Shown here: positions 48,897 through 59,957 of the stretch, in pieces | How positions within the stretch are numbered: the stretch's first letter is position 1 | Layout: the number at the start of each line of letters is the position of its first letter | Assembly (NCBI GenBank): GCA_934045905.1 | Contig: OW203766.1 | Coordinates: 29,940,309-30,004,308 of the forward strand | Direction of reading: 5' to 3' | DNA length: 64,000 bases | Origin: Leuctra nigra | Lineage: Eukaryota > Arthropoda > Insecta > Plecoptera > Leuctridae | The notes under the pieces: model-generated | Told to the model about the DNA's origin: nothing | The model's database searches: none | What the model saw: the letters and a program-made list of their open reading frames with translations, nothing else | Program-made: the position numbers and the translations under genes

Positions 48897-49668
48897 ATAC
48901 TAAATATATTATTTAGTTCAAGTCTTACTTGAATGCATCTTAGTAAAAGTATGATGGAATAACTAGTATATCATTGTAAAATGATTCTTTACCATTGGCA
49001 CGCAGACATCAGATTGTGCTCTAGGTTGTTGCAGTCGAAATAAGTTATTGAATTACAGTGTGACTTTGAGACTGAAGGTGCCACTTGCAGCTGACGTTTG
49101 CTGATACCATTTAGGTAGTCTACCTAGCTAAGCCAAGTTCTGTAGAAAGATACTGTCTGGACACTTTATTTTCATCGAAAGAAATCTATGTTACTACTTG
49201 TTTTCTTGGGTATGTTAATTCAATTTGGGAGTCGACAACATGCTTCAATTCTGGATTTTATATTAACTTTACCTACTGTATGAAAATAAAATTGAAATAG
49301 CAAATTATTGAGTTAATTTTTCTTTAAAATTTCTTGGAACATATTGTGCAAAACGGTTGGTTGCATTTTGATAGGTAATGTACACCACGAAGATTTTATA
49401 GATAATGTTTTGTAAAATTGGAACTTAATGCCATCATGGCTGCCTCGGTGTACATTGCAGCAAGCATTGTCTTTATACAAATAGGTACTCTTGGTTCAAG
49501 CAAGCTTGGAATTGTTTTTGAAAACTTAGGTGCCGACTGGCGTCGCAAATAACTCCCTGACCAGCCACATCCAGAAAAACCTACGTTCCCTTGGTCCTCT
49601 TATAAAAATGATAAATAATATTAATTGTGCAAATGCTTTATAATATATGTCTGAACACTGAAATCAGA

Positions 49669-49685
49669 AATAAAATGTAAATAAA
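49669..49685 (+). promoter_or_regulatory. poly(A) signal pair, distal, osa
   Basis: Two AATAAA hexamers 11 nt apart about 1.25 kb after the osa stop. The pair is a plausible distal cleavage site and lies well before the Sap47 start. Confidence 0.45.
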
Positions 49686-49700
49686 GGAGTAACATCTTTG

Positions 49701-50440
49701 TGATAAATTGAACTCCACCTAAGTAACTTGAATGGAGCTATTTATTTTAATTTCAGGACTGTCTGCAAATTGTATAGGCTTGGTAGTTGATGTCATTTTT
49801 TCATATTGTAACGTTATAATTTAGACATAAAAGGGCGGCTACGAACCTATGTGACCTTATTGATACTTCAACCTGGAATATAATCCTTCACCTCAATCAA
49901 ATTAACACCATTATTGATTTAAAAGCTATTGAGTACCTATTTGTGCTCTTACATCACTAACATTAAAATCTCCCCTATCTACTTCCTAGCATGAATATTA
50001 AAAAATTGATGATCACAGCAACATTATCTCTCTAATTTACAAACTAGCCATACAAGATATTATATTTTGACAGCCAGTTCTTTGAGTTTGAGCAAGTTTG
50101 AGGGTATTTCAGGTGATCGTAGGTTTCAGAGAATGTTCTAAAATGTAAACTCACGTTTTATAAATTTCGCGCCCAAAACAGTAAAATCAAATTGCCTTGG
50201 TTTTAGTTCTAGGCATTGTGCCAGGTAGCTCTAGTTGTAAGTGCTGACGTTTGAGCCCTACCGATAAAACAGTTTTAAAATAGATATTTACTTTTTTCTC
50301 CGCTATGCACAGTGCTGCGCTAGTATCGAAAATTTAGTTGTCAGCTGGTAAGTGGCCTGTGAGGATGTACTGTGTGATTCTGTGTTAGTGATCGAACTGT
50401 CAATTTCTCTTTATAAGTGCGGACATTAAGTATATTAATC
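49701..50440 (+). other. Intergenic region and putative Sap47 promoter/5' UTR
   Basis: AT-rich DNA between the likely osa 3' end and the Sap47 start codon at 50441. I find no clear TATA box. The 5' UTR probably occupies the last one to two hundred bases, but no start site is decisive. Confidence 0.35.
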
Positions 50441-50598
50441 ATGTTTTCGGGACTAACAAATCAAGTGAGTAGCTGGATGGGAAGTAGTGGAAAAAAGGAA
50501 GGAGAACTGCCAAAATCTGAAGACGAAAAACTGCAATCGCCCATTGCAGACACTGACATTGGGGCCCTCACCTCTGATGGAGACAAAAAGGATGCAAG
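50441..50598 (+). CDS. Sap47: Sap47 exon 1 (coding part)
   Basis: ATG at 50441 begins the conserved MFSGLTNQ. Donor GTAAGT at 50599; the exon ends two bases into a Ser/Arg codon. Upstream DNA in this frame has no conserved sequence, so this start is preferred. Confidence 0.88.
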
Positions 50599-51266
50599 GT
50601 AAGTAAATTCCTCGTGTTATTTTGCTTGTTAAAATGAGTAAAAGTAATAACTACGTCTTATCAAACACAATGTTCTTTCAGCAGCCCAACAAAAGCGAGC
50701 AAGATGGAAATGCTGTCAAATGTCAAGAGCCAAATGACAGGTTGGTTGAGCTCAGGAGTTTCAGGCCTCCGAAAGACAGACCCAGCTGCAGAAGGCACAG
50801 ATGTCGCGAACGTCGGTGAGCCAGTGGCCGAGCCAGTGGCCCCAGAGAAACACCCGAAAGGTTCGACCGATGAAGGCAAAGAAGATGATAACTCGAGGTG
50901 ACTTTAATCACAAGATGCAGTCTATATTTGGTGGTCACTACGTTGTATTAATCAGTTTTGCGGTTTACAGCGCAACTGGTGGGGCTGACAGCGATGCACC
51001 TGTGTCTGAACCTGGGACCCCTGGTGAGGACAAAGAAGGTGCCGCTGGTTTTGCTGGTACCGGAGCTGGTAAATATTTTGCTTCATTTTAAAATGTTTTC
51101 TTCTGGGTGTTCTCTCCATCATTTCTGTTTAATTTATTTCATAGTGTCCACAAAAGCGCTGCAAGGAGCTAAGTCTATAGGAAGTTTCTTGTACTCGGCT
51201 GTGAACAAAGCCGGAAAGACGGTCAGCGAAGCCAGCGCAAAGATCAAGAAAACTGTCGAGGAGAAT
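50441..51266 (+). CDS. Sap47: Sap47 (synapse-associated protein 47 kDa, SYAP1 family), 3'-partial, four exons
   Basis: Sap47 is an abundant presynaptic, vesicle-associated protein in Drosophila, linked to synaptic plasticity and synapsin; the vertebrate homologue SYAP1 has been connected to mTORC2-Akt signalling. Four exons joined in frame give 198 residues: 50441-50598, 50682-50897, 50971-51068 and 51145-51266. The start MFSGLTNQVSSWMG matches the known MFSGLTNQ N-terminus of insect Sap47. The fourth exon carries the conserved helical block GAKSIGSFLYSAVNKAGKTV with KIKKTVEEN. Between them lies a Pro/Glu/Asp-rich acidic linker with a second WLSSGVSG block. The BSD domain expected in this family is absent, so further exons must lie downstream, beyond 64000 or undetected in the long intron. 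The last donor (GTGAGT at 51267) is strong. Confidence 0.88.
50682..50897 (+). CDS. Sap47: Sap47 exon 2
   Basis: The acceptor is a tandem NAGNAG (tttcagcag), so one Ser may be optional. The donor is GTGACT at 50898, a weaker match. It encodes SPTKASKMEMLSNVKSQ, MTGWLSSGVSGLRKTD and an acidic tail. Confidence 0.85.
50971..51068 (+). CDS. Sap47: Sap47 exon 3
   Basis: Acceptor cggtttacag, donor GTAAAT, 98 nt. It encodes SATGGADSDAPVSEPGTPGE and a Gly/Ala-rich end, part of the flexible acidic linker. Confidence 0.82.
51145..51266 (+). CDS. Sap47: Sap47 exon 4
   Basis: Acceptor atttatttcatag, donor GTGAGT, leaving in phase 0. It encodes VSTKALQGAKSIGSFLYSAV and NKAGKTVSEASAKIKKTV, the most conserved part of the family visible here. 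Reading through the donor would add nine residues and stop at 51295. Confidence 0.9.
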
Positions 51267-54200
51267 GTGAGTACAACAACAATTGACTCTAGGTGAACGT
51301 CACTTTGAAGATCCCATCTTATTCAATATTTCACATTGTTTTAATCAATTTGCGATATTTGAATACGTTTTCAAACCATTTTTTGCAAAGAACCATAAGA
51401 AACTTGGAAAATACTCAAGTGTTGATTCCATACACTTAGTATGAAGGTAGCGAAAATTACGCACCTGAAACCTGATTATAAAACCTACTACCTGAAACTA
51501 AAATTATTCCAGGTACATTTTAATGCTTTGACTTCACAATTTCATAATTTCCTCCACCTCAACTTTTAATTTCAGCTATACCTACCCAAACAACAATGAA
51601 GAGATTGATTGGTTTGACCTTTTGATCAATAACTAAAATAGTGTAGTAACTGTTAAACATTTTTATTATCACAATGGGTAATATTTAACTACCTCGGGAG
51701 GTTACAAAGGTTGAAATTATGCAACTTTACTTAAAATTCGTTTTTAAAAAATTGCAGCTGTTGGATGCTAGAAAAGTGTCCGTTTTCATCAGTGTTAATT
51801 GCCTTCCAGGTATACATTTAATTAAATTAAATTTCCACAATGCGAAGTTAGTGAATTAAACATGTGTAAAAATTAAAAGTACTAGTCAGTTTTTCTTCTC
51901 AACAAGTGGATACATCTGATTTGACAAGTGTTCATGGCGGGTGGATTTTCATTTGGCCCTAGAGCAGCAGTGGTGGTAGAGGGTAGCTTCACAAGCATCG
52001 CACTATTGATCCAAACTTGGCCCACCCCCCACCCCCGCACACCCCCTTCGTCGCCACCAATCTTTTAAACCCTTTGCAGGGAATATGCGAGAATTTGCCA
52101 CAGGGATTCGTGTGGGGAAAATAGTTCATTGGCAAAACCACAATTTGTATAAAGAACTTCTTATCTGTCTCATAAAGGACGATACGTGAATTTCGATGCG
52201 CAATAAGTAAGTTAAACGAACTCGCGAGCGTGTTTCAAACAAAGGCTTTTTAGTTCGCTATCATTGCATGACTGATACATAAATAATAACAACAACAAAC
52301 GACTTTATCGGACATTTATGACACACTGTTTTGCTGTGGGTTATGCACCCCGCGTTGCTTCGCTGTAAGTTGGGTTGCCGATGCGGCAGGAGTTCTCCGA
52401 TATTGTAATCGATACTAGGAAGTTCCTTGCATTTACGCAGAGATTCTATTCCAAGTGTTGGCAGTCTCAAACAAAACAATGTGCTTGAAACTCTCTGTAA
52501 TGGCAACCATGCTTATGTAATTCGCTCAGAATACATTACGATATAATGAGCTTAGAGCTATTGAAATTTGATACACTTGTTTGATGATGGTCTAATAATT
52601 ACTGGATTACTCGAGTCTATTGTTAGTCCAAAGCTGATTAAATTCAGAGTGAGGCTTACCTTCCAGTAAATGAAAATAACAGTTTTTAACGATCATATTT
52701 TAAGTGGCGAGAGCACTATTATGTGGCCTGGTAAATGCCCATAATAACCTAAGTATCATGTAGAATATAGCATAAAATGAAATATATTTCCACAATGCCC
52801 CGCAACAAAGAAGTTTGGATGGAACATAACACAATATCGAATCGCCTCCGATGTGTGCTACGGTTCGTTTACTTTTTATCTTTAGCCAATACTCGCTATT
52901 TTATGTGTCGGCCATTACCTCAGTTCGATGGCATGGCGTGCTCTTTGGCGAGATGAACATAGCATCGAATTAATTGAATTGTTTTCTCGATTCTCGCAGA
53001 TACTACATTAACATTTCATCCTGAAGACACACGCAATGAGCTAGTTAATGTTATTAATGACGCAGCAAAGCGTTTCTTAATTTTCGTACTAAGCACGTCA
53101 ACCTCCAAGTTTATTTATACTTCGAAATGTAATTAAACCCTTTAATTTCTATAATTTTATTAGATGTCCACTAGATTCAGTACAATGTAGTGTGCGATAA
53201 CCAATTCCTAAAACAGTTCATTATGCGTGCTGCAAGGGTTTATTGTATTTCAATAGTCTTTGCTATTCTTTTCTGTGCCAGTGGAGTATTGTGCTTTGCA
53301 TGTAGGTGCTTAACCATAATTTAAATGTTGCGGCAATAATATAAAAATTTGTTTGCGATTGGAAGTTGTTAGTATGACCATCAGTCCATCACTTGTTACA
53401 AGTTTTGAACGATTTGTGAATGCAGTGCATCGTTTTAATTCCTAAACCTTTATTTTTTTTTATTTTTTACTTTTTGAAATGTTTATTTTCTTCTTGAGTT
53501 ACTAATTGACATTGACGGTTCACCCGCTTTATATAGTTAATTATTATTTTATCAACTTTTATTCTGTTTTTTTTCATCCCCAGTTGTAACAACTGTTATC
53601 ACTTGCTGTGAGCTTCTCGCCCCCCCCCCAACCTATCACTTCCCAGTAATTGTTCACTCTAGATTAATCACTTCGGTCCGCATTTTGTTCCCGTTCCATT
53701 GAGCGCACGTCACTCACCCAGCCCTCTCCTCGGCTCACAGTAGCCAGACAGAAGACGTAACCGAACACACCTATTGTTCCAGCCCCGATAACAACCACTA
53801 TAGCTGACAGTAAGCGCCACAGGTGTGCGCAAATGATGTACAGCGGTACGCAATTCCCACCACGGTCATTGAAGTATTCCCGGGGGCGTTTTAGATATTC
53901 GTTATGCTCGTTTAAAAATGTATCGTTTGTGCTTTTTTAAAGACATGCGAGCGTTCTTCGAGGATTCTCGCAAATGCACAAGTTTACAAAGTTATTACAA
54001 GTATTATATTTTTTTATAAAATAAGTTTGGGAGAAATCGTGAAATTGCGTGCGAGACTGTTTTGTGTTGTATACTTTACACACGCCATGGGAAAACATGC
54101 AGGGGGGAAAGTGACATTGCCAATCCATGTGGAAATCATTTTCGCTCAAAGCCTCAATAAAAATTCATCGATATATACAGAACAGTTCCCAAGTCTTATC

Positions 54201-54763
54201 TCGCGGATTCAGATCGTATTTGATGCGAGCAACTTTTGTTCGAAAAGCATATTATTGAGTTGTCTTTGAGATGTCTTATTCGCGCCGAGATATTTCTGGA
54301 TGTATTATCATTTGAATGTGGTTCTGTATTTCGTGAACTCTTGTTACACCCTCGCCCAGGAATAATGTCGCTGTAGAATACTTTATGTCGGCTGGCTGGT
54401 GAACTTTAAAACTCATTTCCTACTGAAATATTCTATTTCCTCCTACACATTCCATGCAAAATTCATGCCAGACGTTTGGCTACGTCTGTATTTGCTCTTC
54501 GTTCCAGAAAGTCAAGTTTAAACTCTGTTACTACACTCTTGATTCTATATCCAAGTTTTCATCGAGGCGAAACTCGTGCTCGACCGTTTTATCAAATTAA
54601 GAGAGAGAAATTGTTTCATAAGTTTCATAACTTTGATAGGATGTTCACATGATCAGTCTCATTGTATGTTAGTATCACTTTTTATTTTTGTTTTTTGTTT
54701 CGTGCCTTGTTTATTAAGCGCCGGTTATTCAACAAAACCGCGCAAAACTATACAACAATTTCC

Positions 54764-54993
54764 GATACGATTGGAGACCAAACCCTTTGATCTAAAATTT
54801 TAATCATGATTAGATAAAATACAAACTTAGGGTTATCACTTTGCTTATTTTTTAAATTAAATTTCATACGGCAACTAGCGAGACAAGAAAGTAATGTACC
54901 GAGTGATAACCCTAAACCCTAAGTTTGACTTTTATCTAACCATGATAAAAATTTCAAATCATTTCGTCAACCCTTTTTGTCTCCAATCGTATC
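54764..54993. mobile_element. MITE-like element with about 80-bp imperfect inverted repeats
   Basis: The left end reads gatacgattggagac and the right end is its complement gtctccaatcgtatc. Inward, both arms continue with matching sequence (the same motif around ttagataaaa and cttagggtt in each arm) to about 54840 and from about 54912. There is no coding capacity. The length and structure fit a non-autonomous DNA transposon; the family is not recognised. Confidence 0.7.
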
Positions 54994-55439
54994 CAAAAAA
55001 GTGCCTGTAACAAGCGGCAAAATTAGGATTACGTCTACATTACACATGTAGTACACTGTATTTGGTAGGTACAACAACGTACCTTTGGTAGGTACTTAAA
55101 CATTTAAACTTCATTCCTGCAGTCTGGAGTCCTGTATAACTTGGGTAGTCCTATATCTGCCTATGCTAACTAGGACTGGAGACTCCATGGATAATTTTCT
55201 ATGATTATAATGATTATTTAATGATTTAATGATTATTATGATACTTTTGAAAGATAATAAACTCTAACACTTCTTCACTCATTCTTCTACTTAGTTTTAA
55301 TAAAAGATTTGTCACACTTATGGCTGATTCCTTGCAACCGGTTCTTACTAAAGTAGGCAGTTATTTTAGTCTAAGCTCAAGTTGACTGCTACATTTTACT
55401 TCTGCAATACTCTCTCGCGACATAAAGTGTGAAGTATTG

Positions 55440-55760
55440 TGTCCAGGGATGCAGTGGGGCCAGGGCGGACTAGGGCGGCGCCCTGGCTTCTTTTTCGGAA
55501 AAAGACATGGACTTTTTCAAAATCCATTACATTCATTTATGGTTTACGAATTTATTCTTTAAAATTAGAAATAAATTGTATATTATCTTGTATTACCTAT
55601 ACCTACTAGATAATTTTGAAGTCAATTTTAAAACTTAGTTCCAAACGCGTAAAATTTTCATAAAATATCAAATTTTTCAAAAAATTTCCGCCGGGGACAA
55701 ATTGGGGGGGGGGGAGGGTCTTGCCCCCCAAGCCCCCGCGTGTCGTGACAGCTATGGATT
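55440..55760. repeat. G-rich interspersed-repeat-like patch
   Basis: An abrupt GC-rich island inside AT-rich DNA with cagtggggccagggcgg, gcggcgccctgg and a G-run at 55704-55714 followed by cttgccccccaa. It looks like part of a transposon-derived repeat but has no visible ends or coding sequence. Confidence 0.35.
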
Positions 55761-56589
55761 ATGTTTGTTTTCAACTCCCTGACACTTATTTTATTAGGAC
55801 TGCACCTTTGAATATAAGTGCACCCTTGCTTGTGTCTGTACAATATCCCTGCATGCAACATGAGACGCGCAATGTGTCTTTATCTCCTGCGAGCTCGGTT
55901 CTCTCTGTGGCGTCGCTGTGTCGATATTGTATCTTGTTTAATTGACTTCTCTCCGTTAATGCTCTCATGTCGCAGCGCCAAGACGCCACGAGACGCTTTG
56001 ACTCGACGCCGGCGCTACGGGCGTCGCGGCGCCTCGAATAACAAGGGTGGATTAGATATCAAAACAAAGCAGGGTTTGCCGTCTATCCGCACCGTGAGCG
56101 ATGTGGACAACTCAGATTGACGTGTTATTTGATAGAGATCGAGAGCAAAAAACAGTTTAGTGTATTTGTTTAATACTTTTAACCAACTTGTATTATTTTC
56201 TTTGTATATGGCGACCCTAAATTAACTAAACATGCTCTCTTTATCTACGTTTTGCTAATTTTAAATGCGTGAGGCTACAGAAGCACAGTTTCGCGCATAA
56301 AGAACCTTAAATATTCGATTAACCGTTCAAATTGGACGTTTAATTTTATTTGTTTACGAGTGTGTAGATATCGATGTCTCCACATTTCGTATTTGTCTTG
56401 ACTACATCGTACATACTCAACTTTGACATCAGATTAGGGAAGTTTCGTGTAAATTAGATTTCAGAATACTAGTTATTTTATTAAAGTTGAGATGTTTTCC
56501 CTATGCAAATGCATTGCACGTCTGTGAAAACAATGGGCACATATTCGGCATGAAAAGCGATGAGGCCATCCCCCTTGTGCACGCCACTG

Positions 56590-56760
56590 TAGGGGTGGTC
56601 GGTGCTTGCTCAGCAGTCCCTAGATCGATACTCGGTGGGGTCGCTCGACGCTACATCGCATGTATAGTCTGGCCAAGAGACCGCGGTTCGATCCCGCACT
56701 AGAGTGGCAATGGAGATTGTTGACCTATCCGTATGTGTGTGGGGGAGTCAGTTGGAGGTT
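56590..56760 (+). mobile_element. tRNA-like SINE candidate
   Basis: Contains ggttcgatccc, a perfect match to the tRNA/RNA polymerase III B box, at about 56684-56694, preceded by GC-rich tRNA-like sequence and followed by unrelated sequence. There is no cloverleaf closing as a true tRNA, so it is read as a tRNA-derived SINE head. Confidence 0.4.
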
Positions 56761-57754
56761 TATTTCAAAGTGAAAAGTATGTTCTAGATCAATAGTGCAA
56801 AAAATATTATTTTTAGTTTTCAATCAAATATTCACACACAGACATTCTGCATGAGCATGGGCTAGGTCGCAGGATTCGCTGTGTAAATGTATTAAAAATG
56901 TCACATTTTCTTCTCTCTCTCAAAAACATTGCAGATTATATTATAAAATGTTACAAGGTCATTGTTCTACAATTATTTCATTTCAGCAATGTTTTGTAAT
57001 CGTCATTTTGTAGCTTTTCTACTACTTCGGTTTCTGAAAGTTTTCACGATAAATTACTTTTTTTATATTGTGTATCTGATTTATGCAAGTAGTCCAGTGC
57101 AATTTACTCCACAAATAAACAACCAAAGATATAAAAGCTTTTGGATGACTTGGTTTTAAATCTGTTTCATCCCGCTAATTATATTCATCTGCGAACAGCC
57201 TTGTAAATGCCCTATACCTACGTTGAGTCCACACACCGTGCGGGGGCGGATGTAAACCTGCTCTATGAGAACTGGATGAGCTCATGTCAGATCCAGATTG
57301 GTTTCATCGTCTGAAGGCGCAGGAATATCTTCTGACGACTTTGCCAAGACATTTCCATCAGAGGCAAGTTGTCAACTTCACAACTTATATATCTAAAGCA
57401 AGGCGAAATCGCTGGACGGACCAATCGGATTAAAATCGCTGTTCGCATTATTTGTATCTTTGCTTGTCAGCTCTGCCATGTACGTCAAGAATTCTAAATT
57501 CATTTCAAAAATTATTATGCGTGTAGTAAATAGATCCCGACAACGCCACCATGTGTAATTCCAACTTTGATTAGATGTACTTCTGAAATTGAAAATAATT
57601 TTAATTTTTGTAAAATGTAAAAAGTGATAAATCATTATTTGTTTAGATCTTGGAAGAGGAGATTTTGGCATACAATTTGTTCTTTGAATGTCTATTTTTA
57701 TTTTCTTAGCATAAATCCGCATTTTTATTTATATTGTCTCGTATTAGGGTTAAC

Positions 57755-57971
57755 GTACACTTGGCACATTTAAAATTGATCGGTGAGCAAATTTGAATGA
57801 CTGCTGGTCATGTCCCATAACCAATCAAAGCTTGTTATTATCATTGAAATGTGAGGTAACCTACTAGAGTGAGACAAGGAGATCGCTTGGACTGACTTCT
57901 GATGGTGCGATCTAACATTTTTCAGCCAATCAGATTTATTGAACGATCAATTTTAAATGTGCCAAGTGTAC
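57755..57971. mobile_element. MITE with perfect 28-bp terminal inverted repeats
   Basis: Bases 57755-57782 (starting gtacacttggcacattt) are an exact reverse complement of 57944-57971 (ending aaatgtgccaagtgtac). The 217-bp element has no coding capacity. A truncated relative lies on the other strand at about 10088-10208, and relatives or remnants occur at about 33429-33500 and 13783-13925. The structure indicates a non-autonomous DNA transposon family; the superfamily is not assigned, though TA-rich flanks would suit a mariner-like insertion. Confidence 0.85.
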
Positions 57972-57980
57972 ACTTATCCA

Positions 57981-58167
57981 AACTAAAAACGGTACTATTC
58001 GAAGGAATTGTCTGAAAGACTTGATGGCATCATCCGATGAAGTCTAAGCTAACGTGTCATCTAAATCGTGTGATTGTGAGCTCCGATTTCATTGATAATA
58101 ACAAGGATTCATTGTCAAGTAACCTGACCAGCAGCCAATCAGTTTCGTTCTAATATCGTCTTTAGTT
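57981..58167. mobile_element. Second MITE-like element, adjacent to the first
   Basis: Imperfect inverted ends (aactaaaaacggta on the left, complement of the cgtctttagtt end on the right). The core contains gtgagctccgatttcattg and agccaatcagtttcgttc. These match the reverse complement of the sequence beside the 78-bp minisatellite at 13783-13925. Confidence 0.65.
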
Positions 58168-58249
58168 GTGAGAAGTGTATACGTAGTATTCTAAAGACAT
58201 TTCCAGCACTGATTGGCTGGTCCATTGGTTCTCAAGTCTTGTAATATGT

Positions 58250-58255
58250 TTTATT
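58250..58255 (-). promoter_or_regulatory. poly(A) signal of the minus-strand LRR-like gene
   Basis: TTTATT on the plus strand is AATAAA on the minus strand, about 110 nt after the stop codon of the LRR-like gene. Confidence 0.45.
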
Positions 58256-58366
58256 GTAAATAAACATTGGAATTAAGATCAGCAGATACAGATTATTAAT
58301 ATTGCAATTCAACGTAATTAAGAACAACTCTCGAACTATTTCTTATGTCTAACAGTCTAATACCTA

Positions 58367-59239
58367 CTACAATATGTCAACAACAAAATCACGATTGTGT
58401 TCTTCAACATCGTTCTTGATCACGTTCAAATATTCCGCATGCTCCGGATGGTGGTAAATTTCCATGCGAGTCAAATGTGGACAGTTCTGGTAGAAGATCT
58501 GCAGAACTCTTCCGGGCATTGCAAGAGCACCGGTCGACGCGAGGCGCACTTTCGAGAGGCTCGCCATTCGCAGGGATTTGGTCGCCTCAATTAGGTCACA
58601 TGTGGAACTCTCCGAAACATACAGCAGCAACACTGAAATGTCCGAGTATCTTAGCATTGTAGTCAGCATTTGTATGTCGGAGACGTTCTGACATGTGAAC
58701 ACGAGTGTTCGCAGTTGTGCCAACGCATATTCTTCTTTCTCCACAATCAACATGTCAGACATCGGTAGAGGATTGTCGAGCTTGTGCGCACTGATCTTCA
58801 AGTGAGTTAGATTCTTGCAGAATGTTACAATAGCTAGGAGAATACACGGAGGAAGGCGTTTAATGAAATATATTCTCATCCTTTGAAGGTGTTTCCACTT
58901 GCCCTTGATGAAACGCTCAATACTCAGTGTCTCGGTATCGGTAAGATCCTTCATGATGTTCAGTTGTATTTCTTGTATTTCCAAAGAACTCGCCAATAAT
59001 GCCTCAAACATCTGGCAGTATTCGTACGCATATGACTCGCCACCAATGCAAATGTCAATGTGGTTGAGATAGGGACAGAGTGAGATGATCTCTCGCGTGC
59101 CTGCGACGGAGGCGTTGTTGATGCCGATGTATCTCAGATTGAGTGTGACATTCGTGTACAACGAGGCTACTGCAAGTCCCATTATCATGGCGTCCTTGTA
59201 GTACTCCAGCCTGGGAAACAGATCCAATGCCCGCTTAGC
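58367..59239 (-). CDS. LRR-like gene exon 2
   Basis: Begins AKRALDLFPRLEYYKD right after a pyrimidine-rich acceptor and runs 290 residues to the stop, ending EEHNRDFVVDIL. It holds most of the LRR-like motifs. Confidence 0.75.
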   Translation of the reverse strand, partial: AKRALDLFPRLEYYKDAMIMGLAVASLYTNVTLNLRYIGINNASVAGTREIISLCPYLNHIDICIGGESYAYEYCQMFEALLASSLEIQEIQLNIMKDLTDTETLSIERFIKGKWKHLQRMRIYFIKRLPPCILLAIVTFCKNLTHLKISAHKLDNPLPMSDMLIVEKEEYALAQLRTLVFTCQNVSDIQMLTTMLRYSDISVLLLYVSESSTCDLIEATKSLRMASLSKVRLASTGALAMPGRVLQIFYQNCPHLTRMEIYHHPEHAEYLNVIKNDVEEHNRDFVVDIL

Positions 59240-59918
59240 CTATGGAGAGAGAACTTATTTCAAACCCAACAACATCAGTAGGACCTACAGCTGCATTTGA
59301 CTGCTTACTTCACACTACTTTGTGTTTTTCTATGCATTTCGTTCGAGTGATACCTACTGCCATTTGCCGGTTCCTCGAATTGATATTAACATCAGTCGTT
59401 GTGCAGCACATAATAGATCGCAATTTAGTGCAACTCGCCAAGATTTGGACATCTCTGAGGATATGAAGCGTTTTAAATATAATACATTCAAGTTGGGGAC
59501 AATGACTTCCTATCACTCCTAAAATATTTGACTGAGCTTTATATACGAGCAAGGATATATCCAACTCCACAACATTGTTTAGTTGTGGCTGACGAAAGCA
59601 GTAAAAATCTTCGAGAAATTGATTTGTGAAGATAAGTTTCCTGGAGTTTTCGTGTATCAGGATAGAACATAATATCTCATGGGTTCTGAATTTATTGGCT
59701 TCTTGAGAGCTCAATAACAATTGGGTTTCATCAAACAGAGAATCCCACAAGCTAAGTATTACGTTGTCAACCAGCAATTTCTTCACTGTGTCAATGACCT
59801 CTTTGGCTGCTTGTTCTTCAGGTATCTTACTGATGTTGAGAGCTGACGTGTGTACAACCTCCACGACTTTCCTCATGGAAAGTGAGACCAAGCTTTGTGG
59901 TTGTTTGTGAGGAGGCAT
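58367..59918 (-). CDS. Leucine-rich-repeat-like protein, two exons, nested antisense in Sap47
   Basis: Exon 1 is 59918-59358 and exon 2 is 59239-58367, joined across a 118-bp GT-AG intron (donor GTAGGT, acceptor ctctctccatag), giving 477 residues. The ATG at 59918 follows an in-frame stop. The protein has spaced Leu/Ile-rich segments typical of degenerate LRR or F-box-LRR proteins: SHCPQLECIIFKTLHILR, CTKLRSIMC, CPYLNHIDICIGG, CKNLTHLKISAHKL, ALAQLRTLVF and CPHLTRMEIYHH. I do not see a convincing F-box at the N-terminus (the first 60 residues are helical and Val/Leu-rich), nor a signal peptide or membrane span. Codon use and ORF length support a real gene. It could be a substrate adaptor of an SCF ligase that has lost or diverged its F-box; this is only an inference and no named orthologue is recognised. 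Confidence 0.75.
59358..59918 (-). CDS. LRR-like gene exon 1
   Basis: 187 codons from ATG at 59918 to the phase-0 donor GTAGGT. Starts MPPHKQPQSLVSLSMRK and ends SRNRQMA. An alternative donor (GTATCA) four bases downstream would break the frame. Confidence 0.72.
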
Positions 59919-59957
59919 GGCAAGAAGGCAACAAATCTACTGCCTTACCAGTTCTTC

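Larger units (their letters stand above)
48426..49700 (+). other. osa: osa 3' UTR (inferred extent)
   Basis: AT-rich sequence after the osa stop with no supported ORF. Candidate AATAAA signals lie at 48891, 49285, 49669 and 49680, so alternative 3' ends are likely; the true end cannot be fixed without transcript data. Confidence 0.5.
51267..57754 (+). other. Presumed Sap47 intron, 5' part
   Basis: No exon supported on either strand. The stretch is AT-rich, with a C-rich patch at about 52020-52045, an inverted-repeat element at 54764-54993, a G-rich interspersed-repeat-like patch at about 55440-55760 and a tRNA-like SINE candidate near 56590-56720. I looked for the Sap47 BSD-domain exons here and did not find a convincing candidate. 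Confidence 0.5.

Noticed and set aside
51300..58000. Remaining Sap47 exons (BSD domain)
   Set aside because: No open, spliced segment with BSD-type Trp/Phe pattern was found on the plus strand.
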